A stretch of 64,000 nt of DNA from NCBI GenBank assembly GCA_964019335.1, contig OZ025764.1, positions 1 through 64,000 on the forward strand. The letters run 5' to 3'. The translations under genes and the position numbers were made by a program. Under the pieces are notes generated by a model. It worked only from the letters and a program-made list of their open reading frames with translations, did not search any database and was not told the origin of the DNA. The stretch is from Diplonema japonicum. Its lineage: Eukaryota; Euglenozoa; Diplonemea; Diplonemida; Diplonemidae. Every line of letters starts with the position of its first letter. The stretch's first letter is position 1. Positions 19,375 through 29,897 of this stretch are shown here, piece after piece.

Positions 19375-19871
19375 TGAGAGGATGGGGGCAGAGGAGGTGG
19401 GCACATTTGCTTCGGATGCAAACAGACGGACACCCGTGACGCGTGGCTTCTCGTGTCAAATACTAGGTCGGTGTTCTTGCATTCCTTGCCCTTTCTTAAA
19501 ATCCGGATCTGAGCGGGTGAGACGTTTTCCTGTTTTGCTATCTCAGCCTTTACATCGGAAATGACCGTTTTGTCTGTCATTGTGCATTTGGCCTTTCGGT
19601 GCGAGCCAGTGGCTGTGATCACTGTGACTCCACTGGCATGCCCTTGCCCACGAAGCCGCAGCACCAAGTACAGAGTGGAATCAGGCTCTACGTTGTAGGA
19701 TTCAAGGGTACGGTGGTCGACAAGCTGCTTCGCAGCGAAGATGATGCGCTGCTGGTCAGGAGGGATGCCTTCATGGTTCCGAATGTTTTCCTTCAGTTGC
19801 TCCACGGTGTCGGTGGGCTCAACCGACAGAGTAATAGTCTTTTTGGTCAACGTCATGATAAAGATACGCAT
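19350..19871 (-). CDS. Ubiquitin-like protein, possibly the 5' part of a Ubl-Ubl-dioxygenase gene
   Basis: ATG at 19871 after an A/T-rich leader. Residues 1-75 are a diverged ubiquitin ([42 protein letters not shown]): Leu8, Ile44, Val70 and Lys48 equivalents are kept, Lys6, Lys29, Lys33 and Lys63 are lost, and the terminal GG is GQ, so cleavage and conjugation are doubtful. Residues about 82-142 form a second weak beta-grasp ([20 protein letters not shown], then RILRKGKE). After KNTDLVF this frame turns into Ser/Pro/Cys-rich sequence, while the dioxygenase frame gives VTGVRLF, a fitting last strand. I infer one frameshift (sequencing error or real) around 19431-19460 separating a fused gene, but the 173-residue ORF is what the sequence shows. 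Confidence 0.65.
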   Translation of the reverse strand: MRIFIMTLTKKTITLSVEPTDTVEQLKENIRNHEGIPPDQQRIIFAAKQLVDHRTLESYNVEPDSTLYLVLRLRGQGHASGVTVITATGSHRKAKCTMTDKTVISDVKAEIAKQENVSPAQIRILRKGKECKNTDLVFDTRSHASRVSVCLHPKQMCPPPLPPSSQCRPCGTG

Positions 19872-20232
19872 TTTTCTCTCTTTTTCTTGTGGTGTGAACG
19901 CAAAGATAAAAAGAAAAGGGGGGGAATGAAAGTAGTAGGGACTGGTGTTAGATGAGGTGTTCAACGGACCCACCGAGAAAGAAGAGTAAAAAAAAGGGGG
20001 GGGGGAAACTCGCTTGAGGGAGGTGTCGTTACAGCTTTGGACTTGGGTCTTGCTGCCCCCTAGTAAAAAAGGCTGCTGAGGTTTCTTTTGAGGGAGAGGA
20101 GAGTCAGCCGGCTGTGCACAAACAACAATACCGACTCTTTTTAAATGAAAAAAAAAGAACACTTTTTTTTTTTTTTTTTTGGCTGAATAATACTTTGTTT
20201 TTCGAATTTCTGAATAACTATTAGAAAATCTT

Positions 20233-20276
<44 letters not shown>

Positions 20277-20727
20277 AGCGTTCCACCCTGTCCACCCTGA
20301 TTTTTGCATTTTAAATGGCTAGCGTCAGAAAGTAAAATGCAGGTAGTTTTGTGCAAGGAAATCTTTCTGGTAGACTTTTTTTTAGGGTGAGAAAAAAAAA
20401 AAGGATTTTCAATATCTTTCTTACAGAAATCCATGAGGTGTTAACAGTGTTTAAGCAGTGCGGGGGGGTGAAGGGGGAAAGGGGCAGAAAAAACCCCTAA
20501 GGGAGAGAAATAAAACCAAAAAGAAAAAAAAAAAAAAAAAAAAAAAGGTACGCAACGGTCACAAACCCAATAAAAGAGTTTAATTGACACATTCTTTTTG
20601 TTTCCTTTTTCTTCTTATTCAAATAATGCTGCTCTTCATCTTGGTGTAGATTATGACCTTCGAAAGGCCGCTCTTCTTATAAATAGCAGGGTTCACCACC
20701 TGAAAAGTTTTTTTCTTCTTTTTTTTT
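19872..20727. other. Spacer upstream of the Ubl gene
   Basis: Contains a GAGGGAGGTGTCGTTAC scrap of repeat D (about 20015), long T runs at 20163-20180 and 20231-20275 and an A run at 20524-20546. No gene seen. Confidence 0.5.
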
Positions 20728-23700
20728 TCAACCCTCCCCATGTACCTTTACAATCTTTGGAGCATTCATCGCGTCAGTAATATGAAGGATAGTGTACCTT
20801 TCGGCAAGGCTGGTTGCCGCGTCGTACTCGTTCCAGCTGAGTTCAAAAAAAGTTGCCTCGTGTTTCGTTGCTTTCACCTCGAAGACCTGAAAGTCAGGGT
20901 GCTTTGCCAGCACCTCTTCATAAGTGTGATTCCTGCTAACAATCGCAAATTCTTCCTCTGTGATCCCGCTCACAATATCGAAAGGTGCAAAACTCTCCCC
21001 GTGACTGTTTGTGGAGAAGAACACATCTGCAGGGTTGTTCTTTCTGAGGTAGTCAAGTGCTATGCCTTCGCCCCATTTCCCCAATGCCTTTTCTTTCATC
21101 GCCCCTGTGTCTGCTGTGTGTGAAGTTGGTGCACTGACCTCCGTTCCACGGGAAGCAGGGCCTGCTCCTCCTGATTTAAATGCCCCGTCAAGCTTCTCAC
21201 CACCTGGCATCGAGAGGCATATCTGTTCGTCATCGTCCCCGCTCGTACCTTCGTCGCTTCTATCGTCATATTCTCTTACGGTGTTTGTTGGCTCGTCCTC
21301 GTCCTCTTCCACTCCTGTTCTGTAGTACCCCAGCCCGCTTTTGCCTGATTTGAATTCGAAGCCCTCTTTGTCGCCGATGAACTTTTCGCTCCCAACGAAG
21401 TGCATGTTTTCCGGAACCTGGAATGACGGCCAGTTCTGCTTGCTTAAGTTCGCCCTTTCCAGTGCTTCCTTGTTCGGGACAATGCCCGTGCTGTGTCCTG
21501 ACCTGCCGCCGCCGAATGTTGGCACCGCCATGCTCGGGTCGGCTGACTCTCTGACCCGCTCTTTTGGTTTCTCTTTCTCCTTGTCAGCTGCTGCTGCCGC
21601 CTTTGCGGTGTTCTCGTTCCTCTTTATCTTGGATTGCTTGCGCTCTTCCTCCTCCGCGTCGAAGACTTCCCTCACAACTGTCGGGACCTCATCCTCGTGA
21701 AGCAGCTCTGCATCCTCGTTCACCCCGCGCAGTACTTTGTTCCCTTCTAACAGCGCAACAGGAAGCGTCGTTGGCAGTGCGACCTTGAGGCCGTTCTCCA
21801 AGGCATCCTTCAATGCCACTTCGTCGACGTTGCCCAGCTCCTTCGCGAAGCCGATTGTTATATTTTTCAGGTCGTCGGCGGAGTCGGGCATCGCGTAGAG
21901 CGCTTCACGCGTGTCCTCCTGCAGCAGGGACATCCTCACATCTGTGAAGAACACAACTCCCTTCTCTCTGTACTTGACTTCCACCCCAGAGCGCATGGGG
22001 GCCAGGGTGTACGCATTGAGAAGATCCTTGTCCGCGGCCACTTCCGCGATCTTCGCCGCCACCCACCCGAACACTTCGTTCTTCTCCCCACCCTCATCTA
22101 GCTTCTCCACATCCTGCACGGTCATTGTGAAGTCGCTAGCGCTTCTCGCCTCGTACCACCCGTCGGTCACTTCACCTTCTTGCTTTTCGAGGGCGCTCAG
22201 CTGGGCGACAACCTCAGAAAACCTCCCTGTAGAGGGTATCTGCGCCAGGTTCCCCCTGAAGGCTGCTACGCCCTTCGCAACCACGTCGGGGACCCCATCG
22301 GCTGCCTCCTCCCGTATGAGTGCAACGATTGTTTTCAGCATGGCGGTGAGGATCTGAGAGGAGGTGTTCTTCACCAACACGAAAAGGGTTCTTTCCATAT
22401 CGTCAAGGTGCACAGCGTTGCCAGCGTTGCTGGCGTTGTTTTCCACACTTATCGCCGCCCCTTGGACCTCGTACTTCACGGTTAACGAACCGACAAGCTT
22501 GCACCTCAGGTTTTTGTCTTCGAAGGCTCTGGCTTGGCTGAGCTTCTCGAAGGCGGCGGCTTCCATGTGTTCCTTGCACAGCATGTACGCCTTCTGGCAC
22601 ATTACCCTCCATGCGTAGGTGTAGTAAACGTAAGCTGAAGGTGAGAAAGGCACCTCTTCAGCACGTGTCTTCTTCTTCACGACGGTAGAAAGCCCACGCA
22701 TCCCGCACCTCTCCATGAACTTCTCGGTCAGGTGGATTCTCTCCGACAGCACGTGATGCCCGTCGGGAAGCCTATCGGTGCTGATGTGCATGTCGTCGTA
22801 GAGGAGCGTCCCCCCGCCCGAGCTGGCGAACTCGAGATCTTGCGTCCACCAGATTTTGCTTGTCTTGAGGGCCTGCCATCCCTCTTCAGTGATTTCATCT
22901 TGCAAGTTGTCAAAGTCCTGCAGTAGCTTCAGCACGTCGTCTGGGCTGACGGGGATGTTGTTCCGCGCGATGCTCTCGAGACCCTCCACCTGCACTTCCC
23001 ATGGAGCGTACTCCGTCACCCCTATCTCGCCCAACTGGTGCCCGCACCTCATGTACACGAACCCAACGTACCTGTATTTTGTCTTCGCGCGGTCAAGGAA
23101 TCCTCCCTGCCCTGCCTTCACGTAACATGTCTCAGGCGGGTACCACGCTCCCTTCAGGTCCTCCGAGTCCATCCCCTGGTACGGCTTCCTCTCCAGAGGC
23201 ATCCAGATGTACTTCACCCTCCCCCCAAGGTGCTCCACGATGCCCCTCATCTGCTTGATGCATGCCGTGAACTCTTGCTGCTCGTACCACGACTCCAGGT
23301 GCTCCACCAGCGCGTCGTCGCTCACAGCGTCCTTCACCCCGAGCTGTAGCAGCAGCGATTCGAACACCTGCGTCCGTCTGATGTCTGTCGTCGGTATGGC
23401 GGATGTGTAGTAGTTGGCGTGGTTCCCCAAGAAGCCAATTGTGCTTGCGTTGCACTGGTACGTTGTACGCGGTGTGTGGGGGTTGCCGTCTGTTGCGAGA
23501 ACCCACTTGGTGCGCGTCAGCATCAGCGCCAGGGAGGTGGGGACACGATCCGTGTGTTCCCTCCTGTCTTTCTCAGATGCAACCTTGCCGTCGAAACCCT
23601 TCAACTTCGACCAGTCGGTTATGTAGCTCAAGGGGGTGGTGAGCTGTGACTTCCATTCCGTCTCGCCTGAGCACAACATCTGCGCCAAGGTCAACCAGCG

Positions 23701-26700
23701 CTCCTGGAGGACCTTCTTGTTCTTAATGTCGGCGAAGCCTTGTACCACGCGCTCGACCCCTGGCCAAGTGCAGTCCTTTTTCAACCTGTACTTCCCATCT
23801 GCCGAGTCGGGCAACTCGACACCTAGTTCTCGTGCGTGCTGTGCCCATTCGCTGTCTGCATCCACCGACACATCTGTGCTGTAGTACGCTCCCACAATGC
23901 TTTCCCTCACCCCCATGACCCCGAGGGTGTTCAGCAGCTTCGACTTGTCGCGCACTGTGGCGCTGTAGAGCCCGTGTACATGCAACCATTGCAAGCCAAA
24001 CGTTTTCGCGGGGTTTATCATTGCCTTCTCATGAAGAACAAGCTGATCAACCGCACTCACCAAAAGGAACGCCTCTTGTGTCTGCGGGTCTCGAAGTTCC
24101 CTGCACCCTTCATTGAGAGGCGACGGTACATTTGCAGAACACACGACGGGCATCGACGCCAGCAGGGAACGGACGTCCTCGTCCGACTCAGTTTTACGCC
24201 CGAATCTGTCCGAGATCCACGTCACTGCAGATATGACGTGCATCGGAAGGAGCATCTCGTTCTCTTCCCACTTGTTAGCGATGTCGGTTGAGATGCATTT
24301 TAGCACCTGCTCATCCTGCGTCGGCTTCACCCCAAGCTTTCCAAGCATTGCCCTCAAGCCCACCGCATCCTTGCACCCGTCGACGAATGCCTTGTCTACA
24401 ACGTGTAGCATCTCCATGAAGGCTGCCGGCTGCGACACAGGAAGAAGGATCTTGTGTATCCCGGGTGCCAGCATCTTCCCCCCTGTCACAGGCACCATCG
24501 CCACCTTCCCAACGCGCTCCAGCAGACCTTGTTCCTGGCTCGACCCGGCGATGGAACGCAGAAGTGACCTCAGGCACAACAGGTACTTCCCCACCCACTT
24601 AGAACTCAAGAACCGCAGCCCTGCTTCTTCTTCTTCTTCTTCGGCAGAAAAGGCGGTCGTCTCGTTGGTGAAGAGCTTCTCCAGCAGGGACACCAGCAAC
24701 GAGGCGTCTACCTCTTTCACCCCGAGCAGTGCGGATGTGGGTCTGTACGTGTTGCTGCTCTGGGCATCCCCGACGTAGTGCAGGCCCTTGGCACGGAAAA
24801 GTGCCTCCGCTTCGAATAGCTCAAGGATCTCTTCCTCCATGCCTTCGGGGAGCAGGACACACCTTTTCGGCTCAGCCCACTCGCCAGTTCGCGTCAGCAT
24901 GATGTCTTTGTTGCGGAGTTCCTTGCACAGCTGGTTTGACAGCGGGCGGAACCAGTCTCCTCGAAGCAGCTCCCTGTCTGGGAGGACGGCAAGGAGGTAT
25001 TCGGAGGGAAGCTCGCCACGTGTCGCCATGTCCCGCACACCCTGCATCGCCGACAAGATGACTCCGAGAGCGGCCTCGCGAAGCCAGTTGTTCCACTGGT
25101 CCGACTCGACGATCCTGTCACGCGCCGCGTTTACCGTCCAGTCGGCCTGCAGGACAAACTTGAAGACACGTGCGTTCGTGGGGAGGAAGGCCGTCACCGG
25201 GAAAACCTGTATGTCGCAAGCAGCCTCGGGCTTCAAGAAGGCGACCTGAATGCAGGTATCTTGCGATCCACCTGGCGACTTCACCCCCTCAGGCACTGCC
25301 ACGTTCTTCTTGTGCACCACGAATACCTTGTCTCTCCCTTGCCCCTCGTCGCCGACCGTCTCGAGTAGCCTCACAACCTTAGTGCTCGACGTGTTGCCTT
25401 CGTCGTCGTCGTCGGTGTCTCTGCCTTCCTCAGCAGCAGCTTCGTCCAGGCGTGACAGCGTCCTCGATACCCCACGGATCTCGTTCAAAACCTCGACCCT
25501 CCGCAGCTTGTTCAAGAATAGGAGGACGATGAGTTGCACGTCGTTCGCGCCTGTCGTGCACTCCTCGTAGAAGCCCTGGTTCTGAAGGGACTCCTTGAAT
25601 GGCAGGTGCAGCTGCGTCACCCATTCGCCTTCGCAAAGCTTCTGCGTATCTGGCTTGGGCTTTATGAGGCTGCCGTTCGAGGGGTCACGCCAACTCCCTT
25701 CCTGAGGGAGGATCAGACCGAGGTCGCAGCTCGTCCTGTCGAAGTAAAAGTTGTACCCGTTGGAAATGATGTGCGGCTCGTCGGACACGCTGAAGACTGC
25801 CTTGAAGCCGATCCCCTTGCGGCCGATAGACGCGCTTTTACCGGCTTTCGTGCTGAGGTTCACGTTGCAAACTGCACGTACGTTGTTCTCGACAAACCCG
25901 CACTCGTTGTTCAGCACTTCAATTCCGTCGGGCCTCAGGGTCAGCCTCAGCGAGGGGACCGTGTCTGGGAAGTAGGTGTTGTCGTCTGCGTTCTGAATCA
26001 GCTCGAAGAAGAAGTGGAACTTCGATTCGTACAGCTGCTCAGAGATCACTGTTAGTGTCCTTTGCAGAATCTTCGTTACGTTGCTGTCCTCCCCCTCGCA
26101 TAGGCCTGCACGGATGTTCGCGATCACTTCTTCCTCGCTGCTCATCTGGACATTCCCCGCTCCTTCCTTCCCCTTCTCCTGTGCTGCGGTATCGTTAGGT
26201 TTTCCCCTCGCCACCGTGGTCTTCTCGGCGACGGCCTCCGGTACAGGTTTTGCAACCTCGACCACCTCCCGCACGATGGCCGTCTTCTGAAACACTGGGT
26301 ATTCGGTCACGGCTCTCCTCCCTGCCTCTACCCACGACTTCAAGTTAAGCTTCACCGCCCTTTTCAAGAGCTCGCTGCGCATCGGGTGAGACGCAGCGTG
26401 CCCCGCACACCTTTCGTCCCATTTCGGGTCTATCTTCTCCAGCACGGACACCACGGCTGTTTCGAACACTACCTTGACCACACCTGTTGGGATGGCTAGC
26501 AGCAGCTCCGCCACTGCCTTCGGGAGGTTGTAGGCCGACGCCGCAGCCTGAAGCGCTTCCCTGATGGGGTCCCAGAGGCTCTCCATGTTGCTGCGGTCGT
26601 CACTCTCTATGGCGCTCAGGCCTTCCAACACGATGTAGCTCCACAGCTGCACACCAAGCCCCCAGTAGTCCCTCTTCGTGCAGGCTGACTCGATCGACGA

Positions 26701-28794
26701 AAAGTCCCCACCTCGTGCCACGGCGTAGAACTTCGTTTTCTTCGGGAACCCTTCTGTGCACTCCAGGATCTTCACACCCTTCTCGGCGAGCCTCTCGCTG
26801 TTCTTCCCGATGAACTCCTCGAGGGGTCCGTGCTGTTCGGCGTACAACTCGTCCCACAGCATCACCGACCTCAAGTCCTCACCGCTGGGGTCTTCAGCAG
26901 CCTCCAGCAGCAGCTCCAGCGGCTCCTCTTCAAAGACGCTGGCCATGGCCTGTGCCTCGGCGGCTGCATCTGTTGCAACCCAGCCGCTGCCGTCCTCACC
27001 AGCGACATCAAGCTCGCAATGCCCCGGGTAGTGCAGCACCTTGACCAGTGTGCGGGTCTGATCAACGCCTTTAAGAACGCACTCCTTGTTCCCAAGATGG
27101 AGGTCTTCGATTTTCCGCACACCGTAGTGTTCTTGAAGAAGACGCTCCGCCACCTCGCTGCTGTCGGTGACTGCCTCTGTCTTGGTGATAAACGTAGCGG
27201 CGAGCGCCATGTCAACCACCGGTGGTGCTGTGTCGCTGCTGTGCAGGAACTCGTAGCCATTCTCGGTGAACACCCTCGAGTTCAATTTCATGAAGTGCGT
27301 GAATGGGTAGTTGCATATGTCGCTCCACCTTTCGTGTCCAAGCCCCTTCGGGGTCTCCACTTCCAAGTTGTTGAGGATTGTCCACGTCCTGTGGAAGAGG
27401 GATCGCGCCGAGAGCAACTTCAGCATCTGGTCTACAATATCCTTCGGGCTGGGCTTTGTGTCGGTTGATAGTTCGTTGTTGGAGCTTGAAAAAGCAAGCC
27501 CTGCTTCCTCCAGCTCCACGGTGTTATGCACGAAAAACTCAAGGAAGCTCCCGTGGCCCAGGCTGTCGAACGACTGGACATCGAAAACAGCGCGTGAATC
27601 TTCTTCGAGGGAGTGCAGGATCTCCTGAGCCTTTCTTCCCTGCACTTTGCTGTTGATACAGTCCTTCACGGCGTTGAGCAGTTCGTCTTCCGCGACGGTC
27701 CCCGTTTCAAGCTGCGCGGTGACCTTATGTGTGCCGGTACGCTCACGCAGAGTCTTCGTGCAAGCCGCGCAACTGTCCATGGAGGTCTTGCACACGGGGC
27801 ATTCTTTGTAGACCTCGATGAACTTCATAAGAGAGATGATGAGCGCGTCTGTGAGGGGGACTTCCCGCTTTCGTTTCAAAACATCGAGGTAGCACACCAT
27901 CCTGCGGTGGATGATGCTCGCTCCCTCACCGGTGCTGACCCACATTGTGAGCTTGTGGAGGAGGCCGTCGTAGATATCTTGCCCCTGCCGCATGGTACGC
28001 TTTACCTCAGCATCGAATTGATCGATGTCCTCCTGTGTAACGCCCATCTGCCTGGCACGGAGCTCGTGGTGCTTCCTGCTGAGATACTGAGCTTGCGCTT
28101 GTTTTACTTCAGCGTCATACTGGCGAACGCCAGGCCCAACCAAGCTGATCATGCGTCCCATGTTTACATCTTTAACGTAAACACACAGCTCCTTGATGGT
28201 TGCACCCCGTTTTCTTTCGAGGAGGTCGGTGATCATCTGCGGGGTTAGCCTCCCCAAGCCTCGCGTACGGTCACGAATGATGCTCACGAAAACCTCAAAG
28301 ATCTCGTAAAATGTCACGCGAGGCGGCATCTTGGAGTCGGGGATGTCAGCCATCCCAGGAAAGTGTTTTTGAAGCTCCGGATGCAGTCGGTAAGGCCCCA
28401 AGCCGATATCCTCAAACCGTGTGATGGGTCCGGAGGTGAGCTTGAGGTCCGCGGCCTGCCTTGTTACGTACTCGAGACACTCATGAAGCGATCCGAAGGA
28501 GAAATGGGACCGGTACGTGTTAATCAACAGCATGACGGAAGACTGCAGTCTAGCCAATTCATCCAAAGGAGCTATCTGCCACGGGCCGCGGCAGCCCAGT
28601 TCTGTTAGTTCTGATACTTTGAAATGGCTTATGAGCAACGCAGTAATGGACCCTACGTTCAGGCTGAGTACCCCTTTCTCCCTCTCCTCCTTTATGATCT
28701 CGGCGCAGGCTTGCTCAACGACGTGTTTGGTAAACCTGTGGCGTGGTGGTTCGTTCCCACCTTTCTTTCCTTTGCCGTACCCGCTGGACCTCAT
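20728..28794 (-). CDS. Giant NO VEIN/sacsin-type protein: GHKL ATPase plus DUF3883-like C-terminus
   Basis: 2688 residues in one open frame; ATG at 28794 just after an A-rich leader. Residues 1-160 carry an N-terminal module (RHRFTKHVVEQACAEIIKEE, LGPYRLHPEL). At about 925-1060 lies a Hsp90/histidine-kinase-type ATPase fold as in sacsin: N box FELIQNADDN (about 930-939), a GIEVLNNECGF strand where a DxGxG motif is expected, and GRKGIGFKAVFSVSD (about 990-1004). The glycine motif is degenerate (NECGF). A long middle of helical repeats follows, then a low-complexity, Asp/Glu-rich segment (about 2370-2560) and, from about 2568, KALGKWGEGIALDYL, APFDIV, FQVFEVKATK and FFELSWNEY, which fit the NO VEIN C-terminal (DUF3883) domain with PD-(D/E)xK-like spacing. 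Probable chaperone-like or nucleic-acid-linked ATPase; substrate unknown. Continuity over 8 kb without a stop is strong support for an intronless gene. Confidence 0.9.
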   Translation of the reverse strand: MRSSGYGKGKKGGNEPPRHRFTKHVVEQACAEIIKEEREKGVLSLNVGSITALLISHFKVSELTELGCRGPWQIAPLDELARLQSSVMLLINTYRSHFSFGSLHECLEYVTRQAADLKLTSGPITRFEDIGLGPYRLHPELQKHFPGMADIPDSKMPPRVTFYEIFEVFVSIIRDRTRGLGRLTPQMITDLLERKRGATIKELCVYVKDVNMGRMISLVGPGVRQYDAEVKQAQAQYLSRKHHELRARQMGVTQEDIDQFDAEVKRTMRQGQDIYDGLLHKLTMWVSTGEGASIIHRRMVCYLDVLKRKREVPLTDALIISLMKFIEVYKECPVCKTSMDSCAACTKTLRERTGTHKVTAQLETGTVAEDELLNAVKDCINSKVQGRKAQEILHSLEEDSRAVFDVQSFDSLGHGSFLEFFVHNTVELEEAGLAFSSSNNELSTDTKPSPKDIVDQMLKLLSARSLFHRTWTILNNLEVETPKGLGHERWSDICNYPFTHFMKLNSRVFTENGYEFLHSSDTAPPVVDMALAATFITKTEAVTDSSEVAERLLQEHYGVRKIEDLHLGNKECVLKGVDQTRTLVKVLHYPGHCELDVAGEDGSGWVATDAAAEAQAMASVFEEEPLELLLEAAEDPSGEDLRSVMLWDELYAEQHGPLEEFIGKNSERLAEKGVKILECTEGFPKKTKFYAVARGGDFSSIESACTKRDYWGLGVQLWSYIVLEGLSAIESDDRSNMESLWDPIREALQAAASAYNLPKAVAELLLAIPTGVVKVVFETAVVSVLEKIDPKWDERCAGHAASHPMRSELLKRAVKLNLKSWVEAGRRAVTEYPVFQKTAIVREVVEVAKPVPEAVAEKTTVARGKPNDTAAQEKGKEGAGNVQMSSEEEVIANIRAGLCEGEDSNVTKILQRTLTVISEQLYESKFHFFFELIQNADDNTYFPDTVPSLRLTLRPDGIEVLNNECGFVENNVRAVCNVNLSTKAGKSASIGRKGIGFKAVFSVSDEPHIISNGYNFYFDRTSCDLGLILPQEGSWRDPSNGSLIKPKPDTQKLCEGEWVTQLHLPFKESLQNQGFYEECTTGANDVQLIVLLFLNKLRRVEVLNEIRGVSRTLSRLDEAAAEEGRDTDDDDEGNTSSTKVVRLLETVGDEGQGRDKVFVVHKKNVAVPEGVKSPGGSQDTCIQVAFLKPEAACDIQVFPVTAFLPTNARVFKFVLQADWTVNAARDRIVESDQWNNWLREAALGVILSAMQGVRDMATRGELPSEYLLAVLPDRELLRGDWFRPLSNQLCKELRNKDIMLTRTGEWAEPKRCVLLPEGMEEEILELFEAEALFRAKGLHYVGDAQSSNTYRPTSALLGVKEVDASLLVSLLEKLFTNETTAFSAEEEEEEAGLRFLSSKWVGKYLLCLRSLLRSIAGSSQEQGLLERVGKVAMVPVTGGKMLAPGIHKILLPVSQPAAFMEMLHVVDKAFVDGCKDAVGLRAMLGKLGVKPTQDEQVLKCISTDIANKWEENEMLLPMHVISAVTWISDRFGRKTESDEDVRSLLASMPVVCSANVPSPLNEGCRELRDPQTQEAFLLVSAVDQLVLHEKAMINPAKTFGLQWLHVHGLYSATVRDKSKLLNTLGVMGVRESIVGAYYSTDVSVDADSEWAQHARELGVELPDSADGKYRLKKDCTWPGVERVVQGFADIKNKKVLQERWLTLAQMLCSGETEWKSQLTTPLSYITDWSKLKGFDGKVASEKDRREHTDRVPTSLALMLTRTKWVLATDGNPHTPRTTYQCNASTIGFLGNHANYYTSAIPTTDIRRTQVFESLLLQLGVKDAVSDDALVEHLESWYEQQEFTACIKQMRGIVEHLGGRVKYIWMPLERKPYQGMDSEDLKGAWYPPETCYVKAGQGGFLDRAKTKYRYVGFVYMRCGHQLGEIGVTEYAPWEVQVEGLESIARNNIPVSPDDVLKLLQDFDNLQDEITEEGWQALKTSKIWWTQDLEFASSGGGTLLYDDMHISTDRLPDGHHVLSERIHLTEKFMERCGMRGLSTVVKKKTRAEEVPFSPSAYVYYTYAWRVMCQKAYMLCKEHMEAAAFEKLSQARAFEDKNLRCKLVGSLTVKYEVQGAAISVENNASNAGNAVHLDDMERTLFVLVKNTSSQILTAMLKTIVALIREEAADGVPDVVAKGVAAFRGNLAQIPSTGRFSEVVAQLSALEKQEGEVTDGWYEARSASDFTMTVQDVEKLDEGGEKNEVFGWVAAKIAEVAADKDLLNAYTLAPMRSGVEVKYREKGVVFFTDVRMSLLQEDTREALYAMPDSADDLKNITIGFAKELGNVDEVALKDALENGLKVALPTTLPVALLEGNKVLRGVNEDAELLHEDEVPTVVREVFDAEEEERKQSKIKRNENTAKAAAAADKEKEKPKERVRESADPSMAVPTFGGGRSGHSTGIVPNKEALERANLSKQNWPSFQVPENMHFVGSEKFIGDKEGFEFKSGKSGLGYYRTGVEEDEDEPTNTVREYDDRSDEGTSGDDDEQICLSMPGGEKLDGAFKSGGAGPASRGTEVSAPTSHTADTGAMKEKALGKWGEGIALDYLRKNNPADVFFSTNSHGESFAPFDIVSGITEEEFAIVSRNHTYEEVLAKHPDFQVFEVKATKHEATFFELSWNEYDAATSLAERYTILHITDAMNAPKIVKVHGEG

Positions 28795-29802
28795 CGAGAT
28801 TTTTTTTTCCTTTTTTTCTTCCTTTTTTTTTTTTTTTTTTTTTTTTTTTGTCCTGTGTTTAATATGAAAAGAGTAAAGAAAAAAAAATTTAAGAAATAAA
28901 AAAACTTAAGAAATAAAAAAAAAACCCCCCCCGCAGCTACTTTCTTTTGGAATGGTGAATAAAAAAAAAAGTAACTATTCAGAAAAATAGAGGGTCAAAC
29001 GAAGAAATAAAGAGAGAGAGAGAAAGGGAGAGGTTTGCTTTTTTTCTTCTTTTTTTTCTCTTCTTATTTTTCTTTTTTCTTTCAAAGACAAGAAGAGAAA
29101 AAAAAAATGGTTCAGTGATATAGTTATTCAAACTGAAAGGTGAGTAGGAAAAAAAAGACCTGGAAGAAACCATTCTTTTCGCCTACTCAAAAAAAAAAGG
29201 AGAATATATATATATAAGATGTACTTCTTTGTTCTATGCTATCCTGCACCAAAAAGAAATAAGAAGTGTCGCAGCAAGAAAAACCAAATAAAGAACACAC
29301 AGACGCAGCGGCCAGAGGGCGGAAACACTACCAAAAAACGTGAATATTAAAAGAAGGATTAAAATCAGTCGATCTTTTCCTGTAGTAAAGCCTGTGGAGA
29401 GGACTATCGAAGAAGAAGAAAAAAAAAAAAGAGAGGGAAAGGGAGAGAAAACCGGTCAACAACCTGTACGAACTACCACACTCTTTTTGGGTTTTTCTTC
29501 CCTCTTTTTTTTTTTCTTTTTTTTTTTTTTCTCGTTTTTTTCGAATCGCTTTCTTTCAAAAAAAAAAAATAAAATAAAAAAGAAAGTTCGTTAGCTAGAT
29601 AGTTTGGGAGGTGCCATTACTTTAAAAAAAAGAAAGGAAAATAGGGCAAACTTCTCCAGCATAAGAAGTAATAAACCTATCCCCACAAAGTACAGAGATT
29701 CTTCCGAGGTGTGAGAGCCACGTAAAGCATTCCCTTGAAGGGACGGGTGCTGATAAGCCTTCTTTAAAGAAATACGGCTTTCCTCCTCTTTCTTTTTCTT
29801 CT

Positions 29803-29837
<35 letters not shown>

Positions 29838-29897
29838 AATCGCGATCATGAGAAAAAAAAAAAAAAAAAAAATAAGGTTGTGTAAATGTTAATTCGT
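28795..29897. other. AT-rich spacer
   Basis: Leader of the giant gene (T runs 28801-28849), then purine/pyrimidine tracts, (GA)n at 29009-29024 and (TA)n at 29204-29216. A GC-richer piece at 29640-29770 has no coding sense in either strand. No gene seen. Confidence 0.5.

Noticed and set aside
19374-19404. GTG as start of the dioxygenase
   Set aside because: GTG is not a normal start for nuclear genes; the frame is open further upstream and the first ATG is at 19374.
20728-28794. Bacterial origin or defence island because of the DUF3883/ATPase protein
   Set aside because: Composition, leader and strand agree with the neighbouring eukaryotic genes; no linked defence genes.
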